Assembly: GCA_963383645.1 (NCBI GenBank)
Contig: OY726559.1
Span: 120,799,405 to 120,863,404, forward strand
Direction: 5' to 3'
Origin: Muscardinus avellanarius
Lineage: Eukaryota; Chordata; Mammalia; Rodentia; Gliridae
DNA length: 64,000 bases
Part shown: piece by piece, positions 27,191 to 38,200 of the stretch
Layout of the letters: every line of letters begins with the position of its first letter
Numbering within the stretch: the stretch's first letter is position 1
The notes under the pieces: generated by a model
The model's database searches: none
Seen by the model: only the letters and a program-made list of their open reading frames with translations
Told to the model about the DNA's origin: nothing
Made by a program: the position numbers and the translations under genes

Positions 27191-28199
27191 CTGACCCCAG
27201 AGCCTGAACTGCCTTGCGTTCCTAGCTTGGCTCTGGCTGCTCCAGTTGAAATCGCTCTCCAGCCCAGCCTTCCGCTGGCCTCCAGCTCAGGCAAAGCCGC
27301 TCCTGTCCCTTCCTCACCAGCACGTGGAAGCGCAGCTGCTCACAGGTGACATTGCCCGCGCTGAGCTGGAGCTGCCGAGGGGCCAGCCTCTGGCCAGAGC
27401 CATCAAATGCCGCCCGGGGCCCAGCCATCCAGTCGTCCAGCGATGCTGTGAGCCGCAGGTCTGAACGGGAGGCAAGAGCGAGGGTGGACAGGAGTGTGGA
27501 GACCGAGGCCGCGCGGGCTGGGGCGGCCTCCCAGACACTCTTGTCACTCACAGAAGTGGGGGGCCCAGCGCCCCGGGGTGCGGGAGGTCACTCGGAAGCA
27601 AAGGGCTGCGGTCAGGCAGGCTGCCTCCTGGCCTCGCCGCTTACAGTCCCTCTGGACCACGCTGATGGCAGGGGGGGTGACGTCCAGGGATGGGGCCACG
27701 TGGACAATGGGCCTGGAGCTGCGAACAGCGGGAGAGAAATCCTAGCGGCAGGAGGCAAGTCCTCGGGGAGGTGCTACCTCAGTGTTGACCTGCCCACGGC
27801 CCAAACAAAGAATGAGGGGCTGGAACGCACACGTGATGCCCTTCCCTGAACCCTGCACCTCCCAAGCAAGGGGATTACAAGCGTGCGTCACCATGCCCAG
27901 CTCAATCAGATATTTCAAGGAGTGCACTATGTGCCAGGCACTGAGGATAGAGAATGAACAACACAGAAAAGGTTCTTATCTGTATGGAACTTGCGTGGAA
28001 GATGAGATTCAGGTTCCCTGGCTTCCAGTGTTGTGCTGTCCTGTAGGCTGGCTACAATTGATAACCTCAAATAACACCGCGTGTGCACATGGGCGTGATG
28101 TTTGGGACTGTACCCAGGGCTTAATTCAATGCATATTATCTAAATACTCTACCACTTAGCTACATTTTAGCCCCAATCTCAAATAAATTTTTGTTGTTG

Positions 28200-28400
28200 C
28201 TGTTGGTACTGGGGATTGAACTGAGGCATTTTACCTCCAAGCTACATCTCCAGCCTGATTTTATATCGTATTTGGAAACAGGGTCTCACTAGGTTGCTGA
28301 GACCCTCACTAAGTTGTCAAGGCTGGTTTTGAACCTATGGTCCTCCTGTCTCAGCCTCCCAATTACTGGGATTACAAGTGTGTTCCACCAAGCCCGGCTT
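28200..28400 (-). repeat. B1-ID SINE, type D
   Basis: Complete, ends CCACCAAGCCCGGC. Confidence 0.85.
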
Positions 28401-28449
28401 TGAATAAATTTTCAAAGGAAATCAATTTTCAAAGGAAGTCAATAGGAAT

Positions 28450-28575
28450 GGAGGTGAGTTTATGTTATTATAGCTTTATTGAGGCATAACTGACATATAC
28501 AGACTGCATGTATTTGAAGTACACAATTTGGTATGTTGTCATCTGTACATACCCATGAAACTACCACACGATCAA
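28450..28575. repeat. Old L1 fragment
   Basis: TATAGCTTTATTGAGGCATA and following bases match the ancient L1 motif also seen at 2.8-3.5 kb. Confidence 0.6.
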
Positions 28576-29233
28576 GAGAAGTTTGGTCCTGTTCCTCTAG
28601 CAGAAAAATAGGAGTAAGGCAGGACAGTTATGTAAAGGATTTTGGGGAGTTATAGGTATTGAACCCTGACCTAAAAGCCCTGGCCTTAAAGCTACAGAGG
28701 CCTGGGGAGAACATCTGGGATGGATTGAGGTGGTTGGGAGGGGTGGGCCATGGGGCAAGATGGTCCAGGAACCTGGCCCCTCTTTCCCCATGGAGTTGTC
28801 TGGCCCGAATCTCTCTTTTCACCCTCCTCTTCTCCATCTCCTATGCTCTTCCCAGGAGGCTGAGAGTCTGAGGGAGCACGGGGAGGAGATAAGCAGCTTA
28901 GTGGCCAGTCTAGGCTACAATCAGGGATGGAGGAGGCCCTCGGACTCGGAGGTGTGTCTGATGAAGGCCTGCTGTCTGCCTGCTCTGCCCCCACACTGCT
29001 CGACTTCCAGGCATGTGGAGAGAGCTGACCTCACTCTGGGCGGTGATGGCGAGGTGACCTTAGGGTGCTCAGGTGGGACTGAGATGCCCCTTTGGCCAGG
29101 TCAGCTGCCAGCCGGTCACCCACTAGCCGCCAAGCCCTTTCCGACTTGAGCTGGCAGGAGGAGGCCCTGTCCCCGGGCGGCAGGGAAGGCTGTGCCAGGC
29201 AGGAGTCTCAGGCTTCCCTGTTCTTGTCTGCAG

Positions 29234-29871
29234 CACATGGTGATGAGTTTCCGGGTGTCTGAGCTCCAGGTGCTCCTCGGCTTCGCTGGCCGGAACAAGA
29301 GTGGACGGAAGCACGAGCTCCTGGCCAAGGCCCTGCACCTCCTCAAGTCCAGCTGCGCGCCCAGTGTCCAGATGAAGATCAAAGAGCTTTACCGCCGGCG
29401 CTTTCCCCGGAAGACCCTGGGACCCTCTGACCTCTCCCTGCTCTCTCTGCCCCCTGGCACCTCTCCCGTAGGCTCCCCTGGCCCTCTAGCCCCCATCCCC
29501 CCAGCCCTCTTGACCCCTGGACCCCTGCTGGGCCCCAAGCGGGAGGTGGACATGCACCCCATGCTGCCCCAGCCCGTGCACCCCGACGTTACCATGAAAC
29601 CGCTGCCCTTCTATGAAGTCTACGGGGAACTCATCCAGCCCACCACCCTCGGTATGGCTCTCTGGCCCCGCAGTCTTCTGGGCTTGTTGAGGCTCGGCCC
29701 TTCTAGGTTTTAGTCTTATGGGATTAGCAACCTGGGCTGGGCTGCCCCGCAGTCGCCTGGGAGTAACTGTCCCTTCGTGTCCCTAGCATCCACTTCTAGC
29801 CAGAGGTTCGAGGAAGCGCACTTTACCTTTGCCCTCACCCCCCAGCAAATGCAGCAGATCCTCACATCCAG
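29234..29871 (+). pseudogene. PIAS3P: PIAS3 fragment: exons 2 and 3 only, reading frame intact
   Basis: PIAS3 is a nuclear SUMO ligase that inhibits activated STAT3. Exon 2 (29234-29651) has a TGTCTGCAG acceptor and encodes HMVMSFRVSELQVLL and the rest of the SAP DNA-binding domain (GRNKSGRKHELLAKALHLL), then a proline-rich stretch and KPLPFYEVYGEL at the start of the PINIT domain. Exon 3 (29787-29871) encodes ASTSSQRFEEAHFTFALT and ends LTS with a donor at AG then GTGCGA. Both exons are open and join in frame. Exon 1 is not recognisable upstream. Nothing after exon 3 is found: intron 3 runs into a (TG)n tract and SINEs at 29975, and the zinc-binding SP-RING region is absent. I therefore call it a duplicated fragment. 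Its clean frame means it is recent, or that the window joins unlike sequences. Confidence 0.85.
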
Positions 29872-29967
29872 GTGCGACTCAGTCTCAGCCTCGTCCCATC
29901 TGGGGCCTGTCCTCCCTCTTTCCTCTGCTGTCCTCCTGTCCATCCCCACAGGCCTGCTTTGGGTTTT

Positions 29968-29974
<7 letters not shown>

Positions 29975-30003
<29 letters not shown>

Positions 30004-30188
30004 CTGGGGATGGAACCCAGGGGCATTCTACTTCTGAGCTATACCCCCTGCTCTATATTTTATTCTTTTGGAACAGGGTGTCACTAAGTTGCAGAGGGCC
30101 TAAGTAGCTGAGGCTGTCCTCAAATCACGATCCTCCTGTCTCAGCCTCCCAGATGCTGGGATTACAAGCGTGCACCACCACGCCCAGC
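29975..30188 (-). repeat. (TG)n and B1-ID SINE, type A
   Basis: The point where PIAS3 intron 3 stops being followed. GCTTTGGGTTTT before and CTCTGCTTTGATTTT after are similar. Confidence 0.85.
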
Positions 30189-30199
30189 TCTGCTTTGAT

Positions 30200-30365
30200 T
30201 TTTTTTTTTTTTTTGGTACTGGGGGTGGAACCCAGGGGCATTCTACCTCCAAGCCACACCTCCAACCCTAGTTTTTATTCTTTGTTGTGAACAGGGTCTC
30301 ACTGAGTTAAAAAGGCCTCACTAAGTAGCAGAGGCTGTCTAAGAACCGTAATGCCCGGCAGCTTT
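30200..30365 (-). repeat. B1-ID SINE, type A, shortened head
   Basis: Lacks the CTCCTGTCTCAGCCTCCC stretch; ends AATGCCCGGC. Confidence 0.8.
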
Positions 30366-30397
30366 GGGTTTTGTGTTAGGGTTTGGATTAGGGTTGT

Positions 30398-30610
30398 TGT
30401 TTTTTTTTTTTTTTTTGGTATGGGGATTGAACCCAGGGACTTCTACCTTCAAGCTATACCCCCAGACCTATTTTACTTTTATATTAAAGCAGGATATCAC
30501 TAAGTTGCTGTGGGTCTGGTTAGGTTGCTGAGGCTGGCTTTGAACCTACAATCCTCCTTTCTCAGCCTCCCAACTACTGGGATTACAATGGTGTGCCACC
30601 ACACCCATCT
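30398..30610 (-). repeat. B1-ID SINE, type D
   Basis: Complete. Confidence 0.85.
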
Positions 30611-30639
30611 TATTTATTTGTTCATTTTTGTTTATTTTT

Positions 30640-31010
30640 ATTTATTTATTTTTTGATACTCAGGGTCATTCTACCTGTGAGCTACACTCCCACCCCTATT
30701 CTTTAGTCTTTTTGTTTTTGAAACAAGGTCTCATTGAGTTGTGAAGGGCCTCGCTAAGTGTCTGAGAACCACGATTCTCTGGTCTCAGCCTCCTGAATGC
30801 TGGGATCAAACCACAATCCTCCAGTCTCAGTGTCCCGAATGTTGAGATTACAAGTGCATGCCACCATGTCCAGCTTTTTATTTTTTAATTTTGAAACAGG
30901 GTCTCACTAAGTTGCTGAGGGTCTTGCTAAGTTGCTGAGGCTGGCCTCGAACCTGCATTCCACTTGTCTCAGCCTCCCACTATGGATGTGCACTACCTTA
31001 CCTGGCCACT
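30640..31010 (-). repeat. Two B1-ID SINE pieces
   Basis: 30655-30876 is a rearranged copy with the CAATCCTC/CTCAGTCTC part repeated; 30877-31010 is a B1 half that starts at the linker. Confidence 0.7.
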
Positions 31011-31702
31011 GTACCTGCTTTCTTTGTCATTCTTTTGTATGTTTTTTTCTTTATCCCCTGAACTGTAACAGAAGGATTCACACGAAAGTAGAATCTAAAC
31101 TTTTCATGGAAGTCTGTGAAATTTCATAAAGAAGGGAACATTGGAAGTGAGCCCTGAATGGCCTTCGTGGGTGGGAAGGCAGGAAAGAACACAGCAGCCT
31201 GAAACATGCTACTCAGCTCGTTCGTTGCTGTAGGCCGGGAGTCGACATGCTGGAGACCAGAGGACGGTTCAGCGTGGCTAAAGGAAGCATGGTGAGCAGG
31301 CAGACACGGGGGAGGCCACAGTTGGTGTCTCCATCTGGTGCTTTCAGTGGCAAAGAGAAGTAATGATTTTGGCTGTGTTGAGTTAAAAAGGAGCTCGAAT
31401 AGCTTAGCAGATTGAAGGAAGGCTGGGAGCCTATGGAAAGCTAGGTAGGTGGAAACAGATTGGGAGTTTCTTCAGGGGCTTCTACAAAGCTAAATGAATG
31501 CCAACCAATTTTCAGTCTCTCTTGTTCTACTCAAGATTTACATCCCAGGGAGTGTATCTGATTGGCTCATTTGGATTAAAACAATCTTAACCCTTGATTA
31601 AGGGAATTTGGGTGACCATGATAAAGAACTCACCAATACTACACCCAGTTGAGGAAAAGTGTTTCCCAATAATAAAATGGAGCTGCTATTGAAAAAGGGA
31701 GA

Positions 31703-31892
31703 GCTGGATATGGTGGCACATGCTTGCAGAACCACTACTTGGGAGGCTGAGACAGGAGGATTGCAGGTTCCAGGACAGCCTCAGCAAGTAGTGAGACTTA
31801 CTAACCTAGCACTGTTTTAAAATAAAAATAAGACATGGGGCTGGGATGTAGTTCAGAGGTATAATGCCGCTGGATTCACTCCCCAGTACCAG

Positions 31893-31895
<3 letters not shown>
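31703..31895 (+). repeat. B1-ID SINE, type D, tail grown into (GA)n
   Basis: (GA)n runs 31896-31953. Confidence 0.85.

Positions 31896-31953
<58 letters not shown>
31896..31953. repeat. (GA)n microsatellite
   Basis: About 28 pure units. Confidence 0.95.
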
Positions 31954-31956
<3 letters not shown>

Positions 31957-31959
31957 GCG

Positions 31960-32140
31960 CGCTGGGTGTGGCGGCACATGCCAGTGCTTAGGAAGCTGAG
32001 ATGGGAGGACTGCAGAGGTCAGCCTCCACAGATATTTAACAAGTGTGTGTCAAAATAAAAATAATAAAATTAGGGTTGGGGGTATAGTTCATAGGTAGAA
32101 TACCCCTGGACTGAACCCCCAAAATAAAAAATAGAGTAGA
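31960..32140 (+). repeat. B1-ID SINE, type D, shortened
   Basis: GCTGGGTGTGGCGGCACATG head. Confidence 0.8.
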
Positions 32141-32292
32141 TCTGGCAGGTAAAACTAGCTATCATCTCTTGGTAGGTTGGAATAAGTTGTAAAGGGCTTT
32201 GCAAATCATGTAAGGAATTTAGAATTTATTGGTTAGGCAATGAAGCGCTTTTGAAGAATTTTGAACAGAGAATTGACATAAGTCCCAGGCAG

Positions 32293-32475
32293 AGCTGGGC
32301 GTGATGGTGCACACCCGTAACCCCAGTACTTGGGAGGCTTAGGCAGAAGGATCTCAGGTTGGTGACCAGCCTCAGAATTTAGTGAGACCCTGTTTTCAAA
32401 TTATATAGGGCTGAGGGCATAGCCCAGAGGTAAAAGGCCCCCAAGTTTCATCCCCAGTAACGCACACACGCACAC
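32293..32475 (+). repeat. B1-ID SINE, type D
   Basis: GAGCTGGGCGTGATGGTGCA to CCCAGTAACGC. Confidence 0.85.
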
Positions 32476-32479
32476 CTTC

Positions 32480-33339
32480 CCATCCTCATTCCCAGGCAGA
32501 AGCTTCTAATTTTATTTGGTTATCAATTTATTTTATCTGCAATGAACACATTTACCTCTTCCTAAAGTTCTCATGGACACACGAGAGAACAAATGTGATT
32601 CTTTTGCCTCTTTACATAGGCTAAACAAACACACTTTGTTTTTCACCTTTTCCTGAGGTTTGTGTAGAGAGGGAGAGAATGAGCTGACCAAATCTTTATT
32701 GACTGGAGTTTTCATGTTCTTCCCAGAATCAGATTTTCCTTCGTCCCACCCAACAGTATGTTGGAACTGGCTTTCGTCTGGCAAGTCATTTGCTATGTCT
32801 TCAGGAGGTCTGCAAGTCAGTTGTTAAATACCATGAACAGATAAATAAGCTTGAACTTAAAAAAATGGGACACATCCAGGTGTGGTGGCACCTGTTTGTA
32901 ATCCCAGTTCTTGGGAGCCTGAGACAGGGGATTGCAGATACCAGCAAAAGCCACGCCCTCTCGGCATCTGCATTATTATTATTCATGCAGCCCATAGGCA
33001 GAATCTCAAAGTGAGAAATAAGCCCCGAGAGAAGGTGTGGTCGCTGGCCAAAAGCATTCTCCACTTTTAGATATTCTGTCATAACTATTATTCTTCTAGT
33101 ATTCTTTTAACTCTCTATATGAATTGCTCCGGTGGTATAAGATCAGGACTGTGAGAGAAACTGAGTCCATGGAAAATAAAATTTCTAGTAATTTGTCCAA
33201 ACCTCTAAATGCCTTTGGTTTTGTTCAGATAGTAAGAGAACTTAGTTAGAGATTAGATGCAGTGGTACCATTCTAGTCAGCAATTACAAACGCAGATTTC
33301 CTCTCAATCTCTGACCTTCAACCTAATTACTAACTAACC
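32480..33339. other. Unique sequence upstream of the LTR-like region
   Basis: Contains only a 5' SINE piece at 32870-32950 (+). Any internal retroviral sequence here is too worn for me to see. Confidence 0.4.
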
Positions 33340-34340
33340 TAGAGGGGGAGGCGACCCGATGCCTCCATTTACCTCTCTTTATGATCCTGCCCAGATACGG
33401 GAAGACAAACGTTGGGTGTGACATCAAAGCAACCCGGTTTATGAGCAACTGATACTGCCCAATACAATGGAGCTGAAGGCTAAGAAGATCCCTGACCTTT
33501 ACACCCAGTATGAGCCCTGCCTGAAATGGGAGGGGCGCCACGTGGCCCAGGAAAGGATATTGCAAAGGGTCTGGGACAGAAATATGGATTATTTATAAGA
33601 TGAATAGGTTTCTAATAAGCCTATCGTTTGGGAAAAAGTGTTTCACAGCTAAGGAAGTATATCTGACAACTAAATCTAAAAACTACATGGTGTTTTTGGT
33701 GTTTGTCTGCCAAACTGTGTTGTGAGTTTGCTTAAGCTTTCAGATTTAGAAGGTGAGATGCCAACACCTGAAGAAACTCTATCACATCCACCTGAATCAC
33801 CACATCTCCCCACACTTGCTATACGGACTGAGCCCAAAAGATGGAAAGTTCCAAGAAAGTTAAAGAGGATTCCCCGAGAAGCCTCCAAGCCTTGGGCGTG
33901 CCCGTTTCTTCTGGAAGATTGCCCTTTGGAACTGCTTGTCTGCAAGATCAGGGAGAAGATATGGAGTTAATCTCTTGAAAGCCAAAAGCCAGCTGAAAGC
34001 CGGACTAGTTTTTTTTTTTTTACCTCTGTTTACATGTCATTCACTATTGTTTCACAGTGATTGCATTCACTTCCGTTTCTCTTATTAACTTTACTGGTGA
34101 AGGGTATAAATTTTTCGGGGTTCATGTAATAAAGTGTCATTAGCTCAAAAGGCTCTTGTCCATATCAGATTCTTTCCAAGAGCGTCGTCATTAGGGACTT
34201 AAAGAAATTTAGTCCCTAAAAGGGAAAGAGTCACTGCAGATAAGAGGCTGCAGTATTTCACTCTATCCTTCCCCATCTTTTCTGAGATTCTCGATCGCGA
34301 GTGGACTTGCGCCCCGACTGGACTGAATTGGCCTTCGGCA
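33340..34340 (+). mobile_element. Retroviral-like LTR/3' region with broken coding remnants
   Basis: A purine tract AGAGGGGGAGG at 33342 precedes an interrupted open stretch (33360-33596, one internal TGA at 33417) and a second open frame at 33722-33970. These are followed by GGGTATAAA (34103), AATAAAG (about 34128) and a U5-like stretch to about 34340. TATA box, poly(A) signal and the purine tract ahead of them give LTR layout. The remnants are broken and I cannot assign the virus group from the sequence. Coding sequence reaching into the LTR is seen in foamy viruses and MMTV-like viruses. Boundaries are estimates. Confidence 0.45.
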
Positions 34341-34349
34341 GGGGATCAG

Positions 34350-34472
34350 AGGTTTTTAGCTAGTCTCAACTACTTAGTGAGGTCCTGTTTCAAAAAAAAT
34401 AGGGCTGGGAGTGTAGCTCAGAGGTAGAATGCTCCTGGGTTCAATCCCCAGTACCACCAAAAAAAAAAAAAA
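34350..34472 (+). repeat. B1-ID SINE, type A/D, 5' truncated
   Basis: Starts at TCTCAACTACTTAGTGAGG, ends with poly(A). Confidence 0.85.
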
Positions 34473-34544
34473 GGTAATAAGTACTTAAGATTTACTACTT
34501 CCTAATTATTTTGCTATTACCTATATTCCTTGATATATTAACTT

Positions 34545-35000
34545 TTCATCACTATACCAAAATACTGGATAGAGGCCACTTAGGAAGAAAAGAAATTTAT
34601 CTATTTGGGAGGTTCAAGGGTATAGCACTTACATCAAGCTCGATTGTGGAGAAGGCCCCATGGTGGATGGTAGCAATAGTAGGATAATGTGTTAGGGCAG
34701 GCAGTCAAATCTCCAGCCAGGAAGTAGAAAGTTGGGAGGGGCCCGGCCTGCTCCTTTTATAACTGTCTTCTTGTGGGAACTACCAAGAAGTCACACTCCA
34801 ACCACCAACTGTTCACACAAGAACTATCTCATGTCCCCCGTGACCTAAGGACTTCCCACTACGCCTCACATATTCAAAGTTCCCATCCCTCCAATACCAC
34901 CACCCTGGACACCAAGAGTTCAATCACGTGGATTCTTGGAAAGACACCCATATATACCTACTGTATGTTGCATGTTACATCGCCATTGCATGGCAGAAAA
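34545..35000. repeat. Old interspersed repeat, LTR-like
   Basis: CATCACTATACCAAAATACT, GAAGAAAAGAAATTTATCTA and the later CACTCCAACCACC/GACACC blocks follow a common mammalian LTR-type repeat. Family uncertain. Confidence 0.35.
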
Positions 35001-35079
35001 ACTTTATAATGTAGTCCTGCACATCTCTTCCCAACTCTGCGTCCAGTGACATTATATTGACAGCTCAAAACTGGTAATG

Positions 35080-35265
35080 GGCCAGGCATGGTGTCACATG
35101 CCTGTAATCCCAGTACTTGGTAGGTTGAGACAGGAATATCACAGATTTGAGGCCAGTGTCAGCAACTTAGTGAGACCCTGTTTTAAAATAAATAAAAAAT
35201 AGGGCTGGGGGTATAGGTTGAAGGTAGACTACCTTGTGGGTTCAATCTCCAGTACCCCTCAAAAC
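35080..35265 (+). repeat. B1-ID SINE, type D
   Basis: GGCCAGGCATGGTGTCACAT to CTCCAGTACC. Confidence 0.85.
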
Positions 35266-35269
35266 CACA

Positions 35270-38200
35270 AAGGTAATGGTGGGAAAATTTACACAAAGGA
35301 AATTGGCAAACACTACAGTCCAAGATTTTTTTTTTATCCTGGAGAGAGCTGGCTGTGAGCTGTTTACAAATAACTCATCACTCCCCCTCCCTTTCCCAGG
35401 CCTTCAACTCCAAACAAAAAATAACTAGAAACTGAGGCAGTCTCTTCATTGTCTAGTTTGGCTGATAGATCAAGAGGAAAGACAAAGATGCTTAAAATTC
35501 AAGTTAGTTTTATTTGGTTTGTAACAGTCTAACATGGAACTATTAGCTCTGACACAAGAATGGGAAGGGTTGGAGAACACGGGACCATTTACTCCAATAA
35601 TGCCTCTTTTTTGACAGAGATTTCCCCAGTGAAGTTCATTATGAATGTTTTACTTGAATCTTTATTCTCCTGTTTTACAGGTGGAAAAATGTGCAGAAAA
35701 GGTTATCTACTTTTCTTCTCCAAGAAAATGTGTGAATTATCCTAGAATTCTTTGACTGCCCTGGAGAATTTCCAGAAGGCAGTGAGGCTGGAGACTGTAA
35801 TATGTCCCACTGTTCCTTGGAAGCTACTTCCTGAGCGGAATACCACCGTCTCCCTGGCTTTGGGAGTGTCTCAGGCAGTAGAGAATGAATTCTCTTTCAT
35901 AAGTTTTTCTTTCCTCTTACCCAACTTGCTGGACCTAGAATCTCATTTCCTTTTTCTCCTCCCCTCCCCAAATATGTATTTAGTTATAATACAATAATTG
36001 CAAGAAGGGGAAAAAATCTCCGTACCTATTTCACTATCACTTCTAGGCACACACTGACTATGTTTTACAGATTGTATTTACACTCAAGAGTTTTCCATCC
36101 AACCAGCAAACCATTTTTATCTAGACTTTGCTAGCTTGGGTTGTGCAATCATTTGTACATGATATGCATAGAAGGGTAGTTTAGGGTCAGAGGAAGGAAA
36201 GAGGAGGAGGCTGAGGGAGTGGGGTGGAAGATGTTGTTGGGGGTCCTGGGCTCATTCTTACACAGCGCTTGCTTAATGACTCCTCTGGAACTGGGGAGGA
36301 GCAGTGATCTGCATCTGTCTTGCCCTTGGCCTTGCACAAGCCTTGGGCTAGAGAGTTCCTGCATAAAGAAGTTCAGTATCCATGAACTTCTCTCTGCCAT
36401 GAGTCAGACTGTCTCAGGGGGTGATGCCTCTTGACACTTGGGCTCAGATAAGCTAACTTTCTTTGGCACCACTTTTAGCAAGGAATCCTCTATTAAAGAG
36501 ATTCTTTGTAGTATAATTTTCAAGAATTCTAGACTGTCACCCCCTCCATTTCTTCCTTTACTTTGCTAAATGTATCACTTTTTATCCATATTTAGTTAAC
36601 AGTCTGTGAAGTACTTAAGAATGATTACTGTCCTTGCTTCAGGATATATTTTATGGTATGGGGCTAAAAACTTGGGAGAATGCCTTCTTTCTTTTCCTTT
36701 CCAGAGTAGTGGGTTTTGGGAAAAGGCCTATGCCATCTTTTGAAGGAGAAGCAGAACTTATTACTTGCAGTTCACCTAGAGAAAACTGTCATATAGAGTG
36801 GGCAAGAGGCACCTGAGCATCTTGTGTCAACAAGGGGCCACTGACCCTCTGACTTGATCGTCAGTGTTCTTTGGGGTCTTCAGGTCACGCGGACCTTCAG
36901 GAAAGTTTTTCCAGTGCTGTGATGGATGTTTCACCTGTGCAGCAGGGGCAATATCATGGTGAAAAGCAGATAGGCTTTTTCACAATGCCCCAAGTACTAG
37001 GCTGGGGTTACACAGCCAAGCGTGATGCTTGCGAACTGAACTTTGAGCAACCCTGTCTCTCCTGGTCATGGACCTCCCTGATGGAGGTGCTACAGCTGCT
37101 ATCAAGTGATTGGCCCTTTTCCTCAGGAAGGAGCCATACTTCTGATGTCCTGCTATCCTATGTGTCTTTTAATTGGTAGGGCCACATGATCTTGGGGTTT
37201 ATCTAACAATGGACTGACAAGGAACAGGGACTAACGCTGGACAATTGGGGCCCAGGGGGATTATAATCCAGAGTCAGTCATAGTTATTTGTCTCACAACA
37301 TGTAGAGGATGCAGCCACACAGAGCATAGACACGCAGCTACCTCTGCATGGAACCTGGCAGCCGCTTAGGATGGCAAACCTTATTCCAGAGGATGGAAGT
37401 TTTTGCCAGTCTGTCCCCAGTCATTTCTGAAGGTCAAAAAGTCTCAGCTTCCTACTGAACACATGGGATCGAGATTTTGTTTTGAGTCTTCACTGAGAAA
37501 AGCTGATCTCCAGAGTGTCTACTGCACACTGAAAAACTCCCACCAGGTAACTGCCAGGCAGGTATGGAGGGGCCAATGGAAAAGAGCCGCCTGCCCTTCT
37601 TCCCAGTCTTACTTCCTTCCCAGCTTGGAGGGATCTCTCGGGGAGTGGTACCACTGGGCAGGCTCCAAGCATAGCAGCCGACTCATTAATCCTCATGATA
37701 CCCCTGGAGGTAGGTAGGTGGTAAGTGCTGTCTCTAGTATGTAGATGGAGAACTGAGGTATAGACAGGTTAAGGGACATTAACAACACAGCTACTAAACA
37801 GCAGAAATGGGAAGTTCCGGTCCCTTGAAACTTGGTCTATTTCTTTCAAAAGAGGCTTCCTCCTTTTGTTGGGAAGACTATGAGGGAAAATGGCTACTTA
37901 TGTGGGGGCACTGAAGCAGGGATCTACCTCATCTGAGTAAGGACATTTACTCACACAATTGTGTCCCAGCCAAGACAAAGACCAGCAGCCCTCACCTAAC
38001 TCTATGACTGGTTCCAAAGAGCACCAGTAGTTTCACTTAGAACAGGACACAGTGATTCGTTTTGTGTGTTGGGTCCTAGTTGAGATAGACACCTTTTTCT
38101 GGTACTGATAAAGAAGGCTCTCCCTAAAATGGAAACAAAACTGTAGGCACAAGAGTGTAGCCTTTGGGGTCAAGAATGGATTTTGATAATTCTTAACTGG

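Larger units (their letters stand above)
24448..27718 (-). pseudogene. ITGA10P: ITGA10 (integrin alpha-10) unprocessed fragment, eight exon remnants
   Basis: Integrin alpha-10 is a collagen-binding integrin chain of cartilage. Minus-strand exon remnants lie at 27552-27718, 27318-27460, 26654-26724, 26398-26483, about 25899-26040, 25293 to about 25370, 25096-25156 and 24448-24537. They cover part of the extracellular thigh/calf region only: head, transmembrane segment and tail are missing. Diagnostic translations are SRPIVHVAPSLDVTP, RAAFDGSGQRL, GNVTCEQL, PFSKDCGPDNECVTDLVL, RKVLVSATLENRKENAYNTS, VGHPVFRTGAK and TLQDNSAQISA. Most splice sites survive. The exon at 26654-26724 has lost an internal stretch and changes frame between LVAL and the part that should read LEEGSPTSIGKL. 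The exon at 25096-25156 has a short deletion that shifts frame into a TGA. Several SINEs and a MIR sit in its introns. Introns are kept, so this is a DNA-level duplicate, not a retrocopy. Confidence 0.88.
27719..29233. other. Junction zone between ITGA10 and PIAS3 fragments
   Basis: Holds probable integrin intron to about 27842, a SINE piece (27843-27905, minus), a worn MIR-like stretch, a SINE (28200-28400, minus), an old L1 piece and 28600-29233. The last could be PIAS3 intron 1. One part, GAGGCTGAGAGTCTGAGGGA (28856), reads like coiled-coil coding (EAESLREHGEEISSL) behind an AG, but I cannot assign it. Confidence 0.4.
31130..32290 (+). repeat. Ancient repeat, same family, with SINEs inside
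   Basis: Pieces at 31130-31500 and 32160-32290 (GTAAAGGGCTTTGCAAATCA, AGCGCTTTTGAAGAATTTTG) fit the same ancient family. A (GA)n tract and two SINEs interrupt it. Confidence 0.4.

Noticed and set aside
27346..27849. 167-codon plus-strand frame
   Set aside because: Antisense of the ITGA10 exon remnants.
37403..37717. 104-codon plus-strand frame downstream of GJA8
   Set aside because: It runs into a MIR at its end and has no features of a gene.
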